Assembly (NCBI RefSeq): GCF_021403115.1
Contig: NZ_JAJSSH010000001.1
Location: 124,001-188,000 of the forward strand
Length of the DNA stretch: 64,000 nucleotides
Origin: Sphingobium sufflavum
Lineage (GTDB): Bacteria > Pseudomonadota > Alphaproteobacteria > Sphingomonadales > Sphingomonadaceae
Direction of reading: 5' to 3'
Positions 44,648 to 53,140 of the stretch are shown here, piece after piece (position 1 is the first letter of the stretch; each line of letters opens with the position of its first letter). Made by a program: the position numbers and the translations under genes. The notes beneath the pieces are model-generated. The model did no database searches and was not told the origin of the DNA. It saw nothing but the letters and a program-made list of their open reading frames with translations.

Positions 44648-44992
44648 TCACTCGCCGACGATGGCAAGGCCATAACGATGGCCGCGTTCCGCCATTTCCT
44701 TTACATAGTGGCCGCGCTCATGAACGAGTTCATGGCGATATTCCTCCCAAGCGTCGCGCCGGTCCTCCGTATCGGTCGCATGACGCAGATCGCTCGACAA
44801 TTCCTTCTGCGCCTCGCCCACATTGGTGCGATAATCATACCAGAAATGATTGGTGATCCCTGCGATGGGCGCGGCGATGATCCGCGATTCCTCGCTCCGC
44901 GCCAGCCTTTCCTCGTCAAGCATCTGGACAGTAGCGACGGCGGATCCCGCGCTGGCGATGCACAGCAGGGCGATGGCAAATTTCTTCATCAT
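44648..44992 (-). CDS. Exported protein of unknown function
   Basis: A 114-residue protein with a clear signal peptide (MMKKFAIALLCIASAGSAVA). The mature part is charged and helical (RSEESRI, RRDAWEEYRHELVHERGHYV), with an H-x-x-x-H-like spacing in HELVHERGH that could bind metal. No domain was recognised. GAAGGAGAA lies 6-8 bases before the start. It converges with the cyd operon. Confidence 0.72.
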   Translation of the reverse strand: MMKKFAIALLCIASAGSAVATVQMLDEERLARSEESRIIAAPIAGITNHFWYDYRTNVGEAQKELSSDLRHATDTEDRRDAWEEYRHELVHERGHYVKEMAERGHRYGLAIVGE

Positions 44993-45156
44993 GGCGTTCT
45001 CCTTCCCGAATGACGGCCTCTTGGGGTCGGGCAAGGGGACAACGACAGGAGAGCCGGGATTCATCCCGTGTGTACCGATTTTGTCGGTGGATGGCGATGA
45101 TCGTGGGACAGGGCGTCTACGACGCTGATTCGCGGTCCGGTGTCGGCGTGCGAATG

Positions 45157-45230
45157 TGGAGGCCCGAGCCGGAATCGAACCGGCGTGCACGGATTTGCAG
45201 TCCGCTGCGTCACCACTCCGCCATCGGGCC
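45157..45230 (-). tRNA. tRNA-Cys (anticodon GCA)
   Basis: A full cloverleaf of 74 bases with encoded CCA. The acceptor stem is GGCCCGA/TCGGGCC, the anticodon stem GCGGA/TCCGT with loop CTGCAAA, and the T-stem GCCGG/CCGGC with loop TTCGATT. The discriminator base is T (U73), as expected for cysteine tRNA. Confidence 0.97.
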
Positions 45231-45399
45231 TCGGTGTGGAGAAGGAGCGCCGCTAGCCGAATTTCCCGGTGATGGCAATCCGCCTGTGGACAAAGGCTTG
45301 TCATAAGCGCTGATCCATCGCGAAAGCGGGTTTCCTGACGGGCGAAATCATGCTCTAGGCGGTTAGATCAGAGACATGCACAGCCGATCAGGGACCGTG

Positions 45400-46053
45400 A
45401 TGACCCAACAAGATTTCACGTCGATGCGCCGGGCGATGGTTGAGAGCCAACTGAGGACCAACGACGTCAACGATGTCGCGGTGATTCGCGCGATCCTGTC
45501 CGTCCCACGCGAGGATTATGTGCCGGAAGAGCGCCGCGCCGCCGCCTATATCGATCGGGCGGTTCCGCTGGCGGATGGTCGCGCCCTCAACCCGCCGCTG
45601 GCGACCGCCCGTCTGCTGGTGGAGGCGAAGGTGAAGGCAGGTCAGACCGTGCTGCTCATCGGCGCCGCGACCGGCTATGCCGCTATGCTGCTTGCGACCC
45701 TAGGTGCGACGGTGACGGCGCTGGAAAGCGATGCGGGACTGGCGGAAGGTGCACGGGCGCGCCTGTCTGGTGTTGCGGACGTGACGATTATTGAGGGCCC
45801 GCTGGAGGCAGGTGTCTCCGCTGCTGCGCCCTATGATCTGCTGTTTATCGATGGTGCGGTGGAAAATGTGCCGGAAGCGTTGAGCGATCAGATCAAGGTC
45901 GGTGGACGTGCCGTTTTCGCCCGCGCGGACCAGGGCGTGAGCCGGCTGTGTGTCGGCGTACGGAGCGCCGGTGGATTCGGCGCGACGGTGCTGGTCGATG
46001 CGGAGGCGGTGGTGCTGCCCGGTTTCGCAGCCCCAAAAGCGTTTCGTTTCTGA
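45400..46053 (+). CDS. Protein-L-isoaspartate O-methyltransferase-family protein
   Basis: A 217-residue SAM-dependent methyltransferase. FTSMRRAMVESQLRTNDVND and REDYVPEERRAAAYIDRAVPL match the alphaproteobacterial PCMT-like group. The SAM site reads LLIGAATGYAAMLLATLG, and LLFIDGAVENVPEAL follows. This branch often has an altered active site, so repair activity is not certain. In related genomes a tolC gene usually separates it from the DUF2497 gene, as I recall; here they are 93 bases apart. Confidence 0.87.
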   Translation: MTQQDFTSMRRAMVESQLRTNDVNDVAVIRAILSVPREDYVPEERRAAAYIDRAVPLADGRALNPPLATARLLVEAKVKAGQTVLLIGAATGYAAMLLATLGATVTALESDAGLAEGARARLSGVADVTIIEGPLEAGVSAAAPYDLLFIDGAVENVPEALSDQIKVGGRAVFARADQGVSRLCVGVRSAGGFGATVLVDAEAVVLPGFAAPKAFRF

Positions 46054-46146
46054 GGTTTGGTGACGGATTTTACACTCCGTTAACCAACTTGCGCTGGCAC
46101 GGCTTGTGCAACAAAAGGGCGCTGTCGTGATTCTTGGGAGCAGGTG

Positions 46147-46740
46147 ATGGGTGTGGTGGCAAATGAACCGTCGATGGAAGACATTTTGTCGTCAATCAAA
46201 CGGATCATTGCCGATGGTTCCGACCGCGCTTCGCCCGTGCGGCCCATGCGTCGGCGGGCGCCCGATCGCGATGAAAGCGAATTGTCGGGTGGCTATGGAG
46301 ACAGCAACATGGCGACGGGTGCGGAGCGGGATGCGTTTGGCATGCTTGACGACAGCGATTCCGCCGTTCTCGAACTGACGGACAAGATTGAGGAGCCGAG
46401 CGCCATGACCGAAGCCGCCGCGACGACGCGCAAGGCGACCCCGAAGGCCGCTCCTCAGGCCCGTACCACGGCACAACCTGTTCACGCCGCCGATGCCACC
46501 ATCGCTCCGCAGGACGATATGATCCTCTCCGATCTCAGCACGCAGGCTGCGCGCGAATCGCTCAATCAGCTCTCATCACTGCTGGTCCGCCCGCAAGAGG
46601 GTGACGCGAACACGCTGGAGGGTCTTGTGCGTGAAATGCTGCGCCCGATGCTAAAGGACTGGATGGAGGCTCATCTGCCCGATCTCGTCCAGTCGATGGT
46701 GAAGAAGGAAATCGACCGGATCGTTGGCCGTCTCGGTTGA
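46147..46740 (+). CDS. DUF2497 / PopZ-like cell-pole protein
   Basis: A 197-residue protein with the three-part plan of PopZ: an N-terminal interaction helix (EPSMEDILSSIKRIIAD), a proline/alanine-rich disordered middle (about 50-125) and a C-terminal oligomerisation region (LVREMLRPMLKDWMEAHLPDL, MVKKEIDRIVGRL). In Caulobacter PopZ anchors ParB-parS at the pole, and parB lies 30 kb away here. ATG at 46147 with GGAG six bases upstream is favoured over GTG at 46144. valS usually follows but is 11 kb away. Confidence 0.85.
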   Translation: MGVVANEPSMEDILSSIKRIIADGSDRASPVRPMRRRAPDRDESELSGGYGDSNMATGAERDAFGMLDDSDSAVLELTDKIEEPSAMTEAAATTRKATPKAAPQARTTAQPVHAADATIAPQDDMILSDLSTQAARESLNQLSSLLVRPQEGDANTLEGLVREMLRPMLKDWMEAHLPDLVQSMVKKEIDRIVGRLG

Positions 46741-46842
46741 GGTTGACGGCGCGTATCGAGTGATAAGGCCAAATTACAGGCCCTGCGAAGTTTAAAACAG
46801 CATTTGGGAAGGCGGCTTGTCGCTGGACAGATGGGTCGCTGG

Positions 46843-47328
46843 TCAGTCGAGTTTGATCGCAGCGAGTGATGCTGCGGCGATTTCTCCATCCTGTGCGGTC
46901 GTGCCACCACTAACCCCCAAGGCGCCGATGACCCGGCCTTGCGCAAGGATCGGCACGTCCCCCTCGACCGCGACCATGCCGTCGAGTGTCAGCTGGCCAA
47001 AGTTCACCCCATTCACACTGTCCGCAGACGCCTTTGTCGGCCGCCGGTAACGGGCGGCGGAGCGTGCCTTGGCCTGCGAAACTGTGATGGAAGCCGATTG
47101 GGTTCCGTCCATCACTTCCAGAAGGATTGGTTCGCCCGACGGCAACACAACGGCAAAGGCCATGGTAAAGCCACGGGTGCTGGCCTGGCGATGGGCGGCA
47201 TCTACGATGATTCGTGCTTGGCGGAGGGTGATGGCGGGGCCATAGGGACCGGCTATCTGTTGCGCCTGTAAAGGCGCGGCCGAGGCGCAGGCCGCTATCA
47301 TCAGTGCGATGGCGATTGTCCGATACAT
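46843..47328 (-). CDS. Exported GlcG/HbpS-like (DUF336) haem-binding-domain protein
   Basis: A 161-residue protein with a signal peptide (MYRTIAIALMIAACASAAPLQA). The mature part is a GlcG/HbpS fold: LRQARIIVDAAHRQASTRGF, SGEPILLEVMDGTQSASI and VIGALGVSGGTTAQDGEIA. Members bind haem or cobalamin or act as accessory proteins; no ligand can be assigned here. It lies beside the inferred left inversion breakpoint. Confidence 0.83.
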   Translation of the reverse strand: MYRTIAIALMIAACASAAPLQAQQIAGPYGPAITLRQARIIVDAAHRQASTRGFTMAFAVVLPSGEPILLEVMDGTQSASITVSQAKARSAARYRRPTKASADSVNGVNFGQLTLDGMVAVEGDVPILAQGRVIGALGVSGGTTAQDGEIAAASLAAIKLD

Positions 47329-47398
47329 TCTGGCTCCTTCCCTCGCTTATGGAAATGTTGGCGATGCATATCCGGTGCTGGATGGTTCGCTTCGCATG

Positions 47399-48646
47399 TC
47401 AGTGCAACAACGCCGCAATGTCCACGGGCCGGTCAGCCCGACGCAATTCTATCGTCACCTGCGGCTTGGTGGAGGCGGTGATGCCCAACGGGTCGCCTTG
47501 CCGCACTGTTTCGCCCACGGATACCGACAGGCGGCGCATATGGGTGATGAGCGACGTCCAGCCCGCGCCATGGTCGATAATGACGATATTGCCATAATCA
47601 CGGAACGGTCCCGCAAAGGCGATGCGTCCTGCGGTGGGTGCGACCACGGCAGCTCCGGCGGCGGTGGTGATGCTCAGTCCGCGTGAACGCACGCCATTGG
47701 TGGATACCTCGCCAAAGCCAGCGACGATTTCACCCACCACGGGCAGGCGATATGTTGCGACACCGCCCGCCGTTTCCACCTGTTGGCTGGCGGGCAAGGA
47801 CGTGTCGCCGGGCTGGATGGGGCGGAGTGTCGGGCCAGGCAGGATTGCCAGCGTAGCGCGAACGCTGCTTGCGTCTTCCATCCGCTCCATCAGATCAACG
47901 ATGTCGCGCGCATTCTCGCCCATCGCCAGTGCGCGATCAGATTCCACAGCGGCGGTATCCCGAAACTGGCGGGAAGCGATACGGCGGGCCGCCTCCAGTT
48001 GCGCGAGTTCTGCACGGCGCTGCGTCAACTGATCGCGGGACATGAGGAGGGCGATGCGCGCGGTTTCGGCGTCTTTGCGCAACGCCCGGCTGTGGGTGAG
48101 TTCGGCGCGCAGCCCTGCCGTTTGCTGGGCGATGACGGGCATGGCGCTGGCCAGCACGATACGGAAATGCACGGCATCGGCAATGGAGCCGGGCTGGAGC
48201 AGGGCCAGGATTGGGGGACGGCGCGCAATGGCCTGCAACCCGGCGGTCAGGCGGGCGATAGGGGCCTGCCGCTCGGCGAGGCGTCGCGCCTGTGTCCGTT
48301 GTAGCGCGCTGACGATGGCGATGCGCGCCTGCCCGGCACGCAGGTCGGCTTCCGATTGCTGAATGCGGGCGGCGAGGGCTGCGGCGCGGTCGCGGGCGCG
48401 GTCTGCCTCCGCCTCCGCCCCAACGGCGCGCCGTTCAAACGTTTCGCTCCGGTGACGGGCTTCGTCCGCCTGGGTTCGGGCGTTGACGAGGGCACGCTGT
48501 TCCTCGGCCAGGGAAGAGGCGGCGTTGATTCGTTCGCCAAGCGGGATGAGTATTGCACCAGACAACAGCAGAGCGATGGCAATGGCTAAGGCCGCCGTTC
48601 GAAACCTTCGTGCGCTTGTTCGCCTGTTCACCGCATCCCCTCCCAT
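47399..48646 (-). CDS. envC: EnvC-like murein hydrolase activator (degenerate LytM domain)
   Basis: A 415-residue protein with one N-terminal membrane or signal segment (AALAIAIALLLSGAILIPLG), long coiled coil (about 50-250) and a C-terminal LytM/M23 domain. The metal ligands are mostly missing: the expected H-x-G-x-D is SRGLSI, and the final H-x-H region reads VTIELR. Only the THMRRLSV histidine remains. This fits an amidase activator like EnvC rather than an endopeptidase. The start at 48646 lies 4 bases after rlmH, with AAGGA upstream. Confidence 0.88.
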   Translation of the reverse strand: MGGDAVNRRTSARRFRTAALAIAIALLLSGAILIPLGERINAASSLAEEQRALVNARTQADEARHRSETFERRAVGAEAEADRARDRAAALAARIQQSEADLRAGQARIAIVSALQRTQARRLAERQAPIARLTAGLQAIARRPPILALLQPGSIADAVHFRIVLASAMPVIAQQTAGLRAELTHSRALRKDAETARIALLMSRDQLTQRRAELAQLEAARRIASRQFRDTAAVESDRALAMGENARDIVDLMERMEDASSVRATLAILPGPTLRPIQPGDTSLPASQQVETAGGVATYRLPVVGEIVAGFGEVSTNGVRSRGLSITTAAGAAVVAPTAGRIAFAGPFRDYGNIVIIDHGAGWTSLITHMRRLSVSVGETVRQGDPLGITASTKPQVTIELRRADRPVDIAALLH

Positions 48647-48650
48647 GGGG

Positions 48651-49076
48651 CTATCCTTCGCGATGATAGGGGTGGTTGGCAAGGATACTGGTGGCGCGCC
48701 ACAATTGTTCGGCCAGCATCGCGCGCGCCATCATATGGGGCCATGTCATGCGGCCAAAGGCGATCAGCCGGTCGGCACTGTCGCGTTCCTGCTGGCTAAA
48801 GCCATCCGCCGCGCCGATTTCGAACCGGCATTCTCGCCGTCCTTCGTCGCGCCAGCGGCCCAGCAGGTCGGCAAGCTGGACAGAACTGAACTGGTCGCCA
48901 TGCTCGTCGAGCAGGATGCGTGCCGTGCCGGGCGACAAGGGAGGAATCTTGCCGCCCTTGTCGGGCAGTTCGGTCATCTTGAACGGCCAGTTCAGGCGAC
49001 CGGAATAGCGGGTGACGAGGTCCGCTTCCGGTCCCCGCCCAATGCGCCCGCGCGCTAGGATGTGCAGCATCATCAT
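48651..49076 (-). CDS. rlmH: 23S rRNA (pseudouridine-1915-N3) methyltransferase
   Basis: A SPOUT methyltransferase acting on 70S ribosomes. The 141 residues have HILARGRIGRGPEADLVTRY, LDEHGDQFSSVQLADLLG and the C-terminal knot segment HMMARAMLAEQLWRA with HPYHREG. It has normal length. It follows rsfS by 36 bases and precedes envC, the common nadD-rsfS-rlmH order. The first three methionines leave the start uncertain by up to two codons. Confidence 0.95.
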   Translation of the reverse strand: MMMLHILARGRIGRGPEADLVTRYSGRLNWPFKMTELPDKGGKIPPLSPGTARILLDEHGDQFSSVQLADLLGRWRDEGRRECRFEIGAADGFSQQERDSADRLIAFGRMTWPHMMARAMLAEQLWRATSILANHPYHREG

Positions 49077-49112
49077 GGCTGTATCGGCCCACCCCCTGGC
49101 CGGTTCACCAGA

Positions 49113-49544
49113 TCAGGCTTCGCCCGCGACGGTGGTGTCGACAAAGCCCCACATGCGCTCCAGATTGTAGAAGCTGCGGACTTCCGGCCGGAACAGGTGG
49201 ACGATCACATCGCCAGCGTCGATCAGCACCCAATCGGCGACAGGCAGTCCTTCGGTACGGACATTGATGCCGTGGCCCTTCTTGATCCGCTCCGCCAGCT
49301 TTTGCGCCATGGACGCTACCTGCCGTGAAGAGCGGCCGGATGCGATCACCATATGGTCGGCAATACTGCTCTTGCCCGCCAGCGGGATGGAAATGACCTC
49401 CTGCGCCTGATCGTCGTCGAGCGACTGGAGGATCGTATTGTGCAGCGCTTCGACCAGATGGTCCTCTGACGATGCGCCGGTTGTGCGGGCATGGGCGGGG
49501 ACGGAAGCCGAATCATTGGCGGGTTGCGGACTTTGCAATGTCAC
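49113..49544 (-). CDS. rsfS: Ribosomal silencing factor RsfS
   Basis: Binds L14 to keep subunits apart under starvation. The 143-residue protein has VEALHNTILQSLDDDQAQEV, the ADHMVIASGRSSRQVASMAQ core and the ADWVLIDAGDVIVHLFRPEVRSFYNLERMWG signature. A serine/alanine-rich N-terminal extension of about 28 residues precedes the domain. The start overlaps the nadD stop by four bases. Confidence 0.96.
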   Translation of the reverse strand: MTLQSPQPANDSASVPAHARTTGASSEDHLVEALHNTILQSLDDDQAQEVISIPLAGKSSIADHMVIASGRSSRQVASMAQKLAERIKKGHGINVRTEGLPVADWVLIDAGDVIVHLFRPEVRSFYNLERMWGFVDTTVAGEA

Positions 49545-50191
49545 TCCTTCACGGGAATGGCGCGGTGCGTGACCGCGTCCCGAATGTCTGTATGGTCATG
49601 GGAAAAATGCCAGTGGGGGTTTGCGCGACGAAGCTGGGTCGCTGAGCGTCGGTCTGGGCAGAAGCGCAGATGCACGAGCGCCGGTATTCTCCACTGCGTC
49701 CATGAACCGCGCTGGTGCAAGCGCAGGACGAATCGCCGCAGCCAGGTCATGGCAGATGTGCCATGGACCCCGCTATCATAGCCGGGACGGGCGATAACTG
49801 CAATCGCCATGGTTTGCGCTATCCCGCGCCAGTTTTTCCAATGCTGGAACTGGCGAAGATTATCGGCGCCCATGATCCAGATGAAGCGGATATGGGGGTA
49901 TCGCTGTCGGAGCGCACGGAGCGTGTCGATGGTATAGCGGGTGCCCAGATCGCGTTCGATAACGGTGGGGCGTATCCGCGCACGGCGCGCCATTGCGAAG
50001 GCGCTGGCATAGCGGGCGGCAAGGGGCGCCATGTCGGCCCTGTCCTTCAACGGGTTGCCGGGCGACACCAGCCACCACACCTCGTCGAGGCCCAAGGCCC
50101 TGATCGTCTCCAGCGCGATAAAGCGGTGGCCGCCGTGGGCCGGATTGAAGGAGCCGCCCATCAGGCCGACCGTGCGGGGCGGCGGCCTCAT
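49541..50191 (-). CDS. nadD: Nicotinate-nucleotide adenylyltransferase
   Basis: Adenylates nicotinate mononucleotide in NAD synthesis. The 216-residue protein shows GLMGGSFNPAHGGHRFIAL at the start and the FIWIMGADNLRQFQHWKNW segment. The C-terminal I-S-S-T-x-x-R motif of the family is altered to DHTDIR, with an unusual tail after it. Overlaps both nhaA (upstream) and rsfS (downstream) by four bases. Confidence 0.93.
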   Translation of the reverse strand: MRPPPRTVGLMGGSFNPAHGGHRFIALETIRALGLDEVWWLVSPGNPLKDRADMAPLAARYASAFAMARRARIRPTVIERDLGTRYTIDTLRALRQRYPHIRFIWIMGADNLRQFQHWKNWRGIAQTMAIAVIARPGYDSGVHGTSAMTWLRRFVLRLHQRGSWTQWRIPALVHLRFCPDRRSATQLRRANPHWHFSHDHTDIRDAVTHRAIPVKE

Positions 50192-51443
50192 CGTGGGACG
50201 TCTCCATCGGCGTAGACTTCAGCCGTCTGTATCTGTTTCGCCGTCGCATGCTCCGAGTGGAGCGGGGCAAGACGGAGCAGCAGCAGGCCCAGAAGGGCGG
50301 AAAGTAGCGATCCCGCCAATATACCGATCTTGGCTTCCTCTACCCATGTTGGATGGCCAGGAAAGGCGAGCGTGCCGATGAACAGGCTCATGGTAAAGCC
50401 AATGCCGCACAGCATCGCCATCCCGTAAATCTGGAGCCATGTCGTGCCACGCGGCCGAGCGGCGATACGGCATGTGACGGCGATGCGGATGGCGACGAAG
50501 ATGCCCAGTTTCTTGCCGATGAACAGGCCGGTCGCAATGGCGAGCGGCAGGGGGGCGACCAGCGCCTCCCCCATGTTGGCGGGCAGTTCCACCCCTGCAT
50601 TAGCAAAGCCGAAGACCGGTACGATCAGAAGGGCCGACCAGGGATGTAAGCCTTGCTCCAGTCGATGGTGCGTGCTGTCGGCGGCATCGTGTGCTCCCGG
50701 TGTCGTGCGGACCGGCATGGCCATGGCTGCTACCACGCCCGACAAAGTCGCATGCACCCCTGACAGGAGTACTGCATACCAAAGGCACGCGAAGCCGATC
50801 AGATATGGTAGCCGACTGCGAACGCCTCTGCGATTCAGGGCGAACATGACCGCTAGCACTACAGCGGCAGCGGCGAGTGCGATGTTATTGAGGCTGGCGG
50901 TATAGGCGATGGCAATGATCGCGATGGCGCCCATATCGTCCATGATGGCGATGGTGGTCAGTAGCAGGGTGGGAGCTGTCGGCACCCGTGGTCCCAGCAG
51001 CGCCAATATCCCCAATGCGAAGGCGATGTCGGTCGCGGCCGGAATCGCCCAGCCCTTCGCCAACCCCGGCACATGTCCGGCGATTCCCAGGTAAAGGAGT
51101 GCGGGTGCAGCCATTCCCGCTATCGCGGCGATGAAGGGGAGCGCGCGCCGATCCCAACTCGCCAGACGCCCGTCGATCCACTCCCGTTTGATCTCCAGCC
51201 CGATCGTCAGGGAAAAAAGCGCCATCAGCCCGTCGTTGATCCACAGATGCGCTGTCATCGGACCTAGAGTTGGCGTCAGCATGGGGCCGACTGGCGCGTG
51301 GAGGACTGATGATACCAGTACGCACCGCCCGGCACGGCATTGACCACCAGCATGGCGATCAGGCTGGCCCCGATCAGCATCACGCCGCCCGCCCCATGGC
51401 TGGTGAGAAAAGCATGCAGGGTGGAGGGCCGGGATGAAGCCAT
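50188..51443 (-). pseudogene. nhaA: Na+/H+ antiporter NhaA, frameshifted near the 5' end
   Basis: Residues after HAPVGPMLTPTLGPMTAHLWINDGLMALFSL are a complete NhaA core with the functional aspartates in LLTTIAIMDDMGAIAII and ATDIAFALGIL. The expected N-terminus (MASSRPSTLHAFLTSHGAGG, first membrane helix to NAVPGGAYWYHQ) is encoded in a different frame from 51443 and meets a stop at about 51290. Joining the two needs one extra base near 51296-51320. The core may still be made from an internal start, or the shift could be a sequence error. Overlaps nadD by ATGA. Confidence 0.75.
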
Positions 51444-51727
51444 GGCCCCTGCTAGTGATGGTCAGCAGCACGGTCAATTGTAAGGCGATTTCCAACAGGC
51501 CCTATGCATGTCCGTACACTCCGATTGGCCTGGTCTGTCCGTTGGCGTGACGACAAGGGATGCTGAGGATTTCTTGGAAAGTGGCGGCTCTGGAACCATC
51601 GGAACGGCTCCAGCAAAAATGTCAGCCGCGAGATGGTCGATCTCCTCTCTTAAATCGTCGCGTCATCCACAGAAAAGCTTGCGTAAAGTTGTAAAATCTT
51701 GATTCTTGTCCCGGCTGGGGGATCTGC

Positions 51728-53140
51728 ATGACTGTTGCCGACTCTATCGTCGCGCTGGTCGCGGGGACGCGGGATGAGTTGTTGCTCTTCGCCGCCTTTG
51801 GTTTGTTGCTCGGCGGCCTGGACGATCTGGTCCTCGATCTCATATTTGGTACACGTCGATTGTGGCGCGCTGCGACCGTCTATCGTCGCTTTCCCCGTAT
51901 GACTGCGGATCGCTTGCTGCCAGGCCGGGACTCTGGAACCATGGCGGTGTTCATCCCAGCGTGGGACGAGGGCGCGGTGATCGGTCCGATGCTGCGCCAT
52001 TGCCTGGCGCGCTGGAGCAGGGACGATGTGCATTATTTCGTCGGCGTGTACCCCAATGATGCCGCGACGATCGTGGCGGTCGCCAGTATCGCTGCGCAAA
52101 GCGACCACGTGACGATGGTCATCAACCCGCTTCCCGGTCCGACCACCAAAGCGGATTGCCTCAATGGGTTGTGGAGTGCGTTGCTGCGCTGGGAAGGAGA
52201 GCGCAGCCAATCCGCAAAGGCTATCGTGCTGCACGATGCTGAGGATGTGGTTCATGGCGACGCAATGCATGTGATGGCGGCGATGATCGAGCGGTTTGCG
52301 CTGGTCCAGTTGCCGGTGCTGCCCCTTGTGTCGAGCCGATCACGCTGGATTTCAGGCCATTATTGCGATGAGTTCGCAGAGTCCCATGCCAAGGCGCTGA
52401 TGGTACGGGAGGCGCTGGGCGCTGCGATGCCGTCCGCAGGCGTGGGCTGCGCCATTGCGCGCGGCATGATGGGGGTTCTGGCCAGCGCCCGTAACGGTCG
52501 CCCCTTTGACCCAGACAGTCTGACAGAAGATTATGAACTGGGCCTGCGTATCGGCGACCTGGGTGGGCGCGGCATCCTGCTGCGCATGCGTGACGCGCGT
52601 GGGGAACTGGTCGCGACACGGGAATATTTTCCAGACACGATGGAAGGCGCGGTCAAGCAGAAGGCTCGCTGGATGATGGGCATCGCCTTGGCGGGGTGGG
52701 ACCGGCTGGGGTGGGGTAATGGCTTTGTCGAGGCGTGGATGCGCCTGCATGACCGGCGTTCGCTGCTTGCGGCGCTGATCCTTGTCGCGGCCTATGGCGG
52801 GCTGCTGGTGAGCGTGTGTGTGCTGATCGCAGGATTGCTGGGCCTCGGCTCGGTGGAGCCTTTGCCGCCGTTCCTGCAATTGCTTCTGGCGATAAATGCC
52901 GGATTTCTGGTGTGGCGCATCGCTGTGCGGATGCTGTTCGTCCACCGTGCTTACGGCTGGGCAGAGGCTCTACGGTCTCCGTTGCGGATGCTTCTCGCCA
53001 ATATCATTGCGATGATGGCGGCGCGACGCGCGATCATCCTCTATGTTCGTCTCTGGGCGGGGGGAACGCTGCACTGGGACAAGACCGTGCATCGCTTTCC
53101 TGAACTGAGTCCGGCTCTGGGCACGGAAGGGGCGGCATGA
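51728..53140 (+). CDS. NfrB-like family 2 glycosyltransferase (processive, membrane)
   Basis: A 470-residue membrane glycosyltransferase. Two N-terminal hydrophobic stretches lie at about 7-40. The catalytic domain (about 70-315) has DAED (170-173), the acceptor-site TED (266-268) and Q-K-A-R-W (311-315), i.e. the D, D, TED, QxxRW series of processive synthases. Three more membrane segments follow (about 333-430). It most resembles the glycosyltransferase part of NfrB, the phage N4 adsorption protein that makes a polysaccharide, but lacks the C-terminal c-di-GMP-binding MshEN domain. Coupled to the next gene by ATGA. Confidence 0.83.
   Translation: MTVADSIVALVAGTRDELLLFAAFGLLLGGLDDLVLDLIFGTRRLWRAATVYRRFPRMTADRLLPGRDSGTMAVFIPAWDEGAVIGPMLRHCLARWSRDDVHYFVGVYPNDAATIVAVASIAAQSDHVTMVINPLPGPTTKADCLNGLWSALLRWEGERSQSAKAIVLHDAEDVVHGDAMHVMAAMIERFALVQLPVLPLVSSRSRWISGHYCDEFAESHAKALMVREALGAAMPSAGVGCAIARGMMGVLASARNGRPFDPDSLTEDYELGLRIGDLGGRGILLRMRDARGELVATREYFPDTMEGAVKQKARWMMGIALAGWDRLGWGNGFVEAWMRLHDRRSLLAALILVAAYGGLLVSVCVLIAGLLGLGSVEPLPPFLQLLLAINAGFLVWRIAVRMLFVHRAYGWAEALRSPLRMLLANIIAMMAARRAIILYVRLWAGGTLHWDKTVHRFPELSPALGTEGAA

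Noticed and set aside
51508-51702. A 64-codon frame between nhaA and the NfrB-like gene
   Set aside because: No ribosome site, no family, and it lies in an AT-rich promoter-like stretch.
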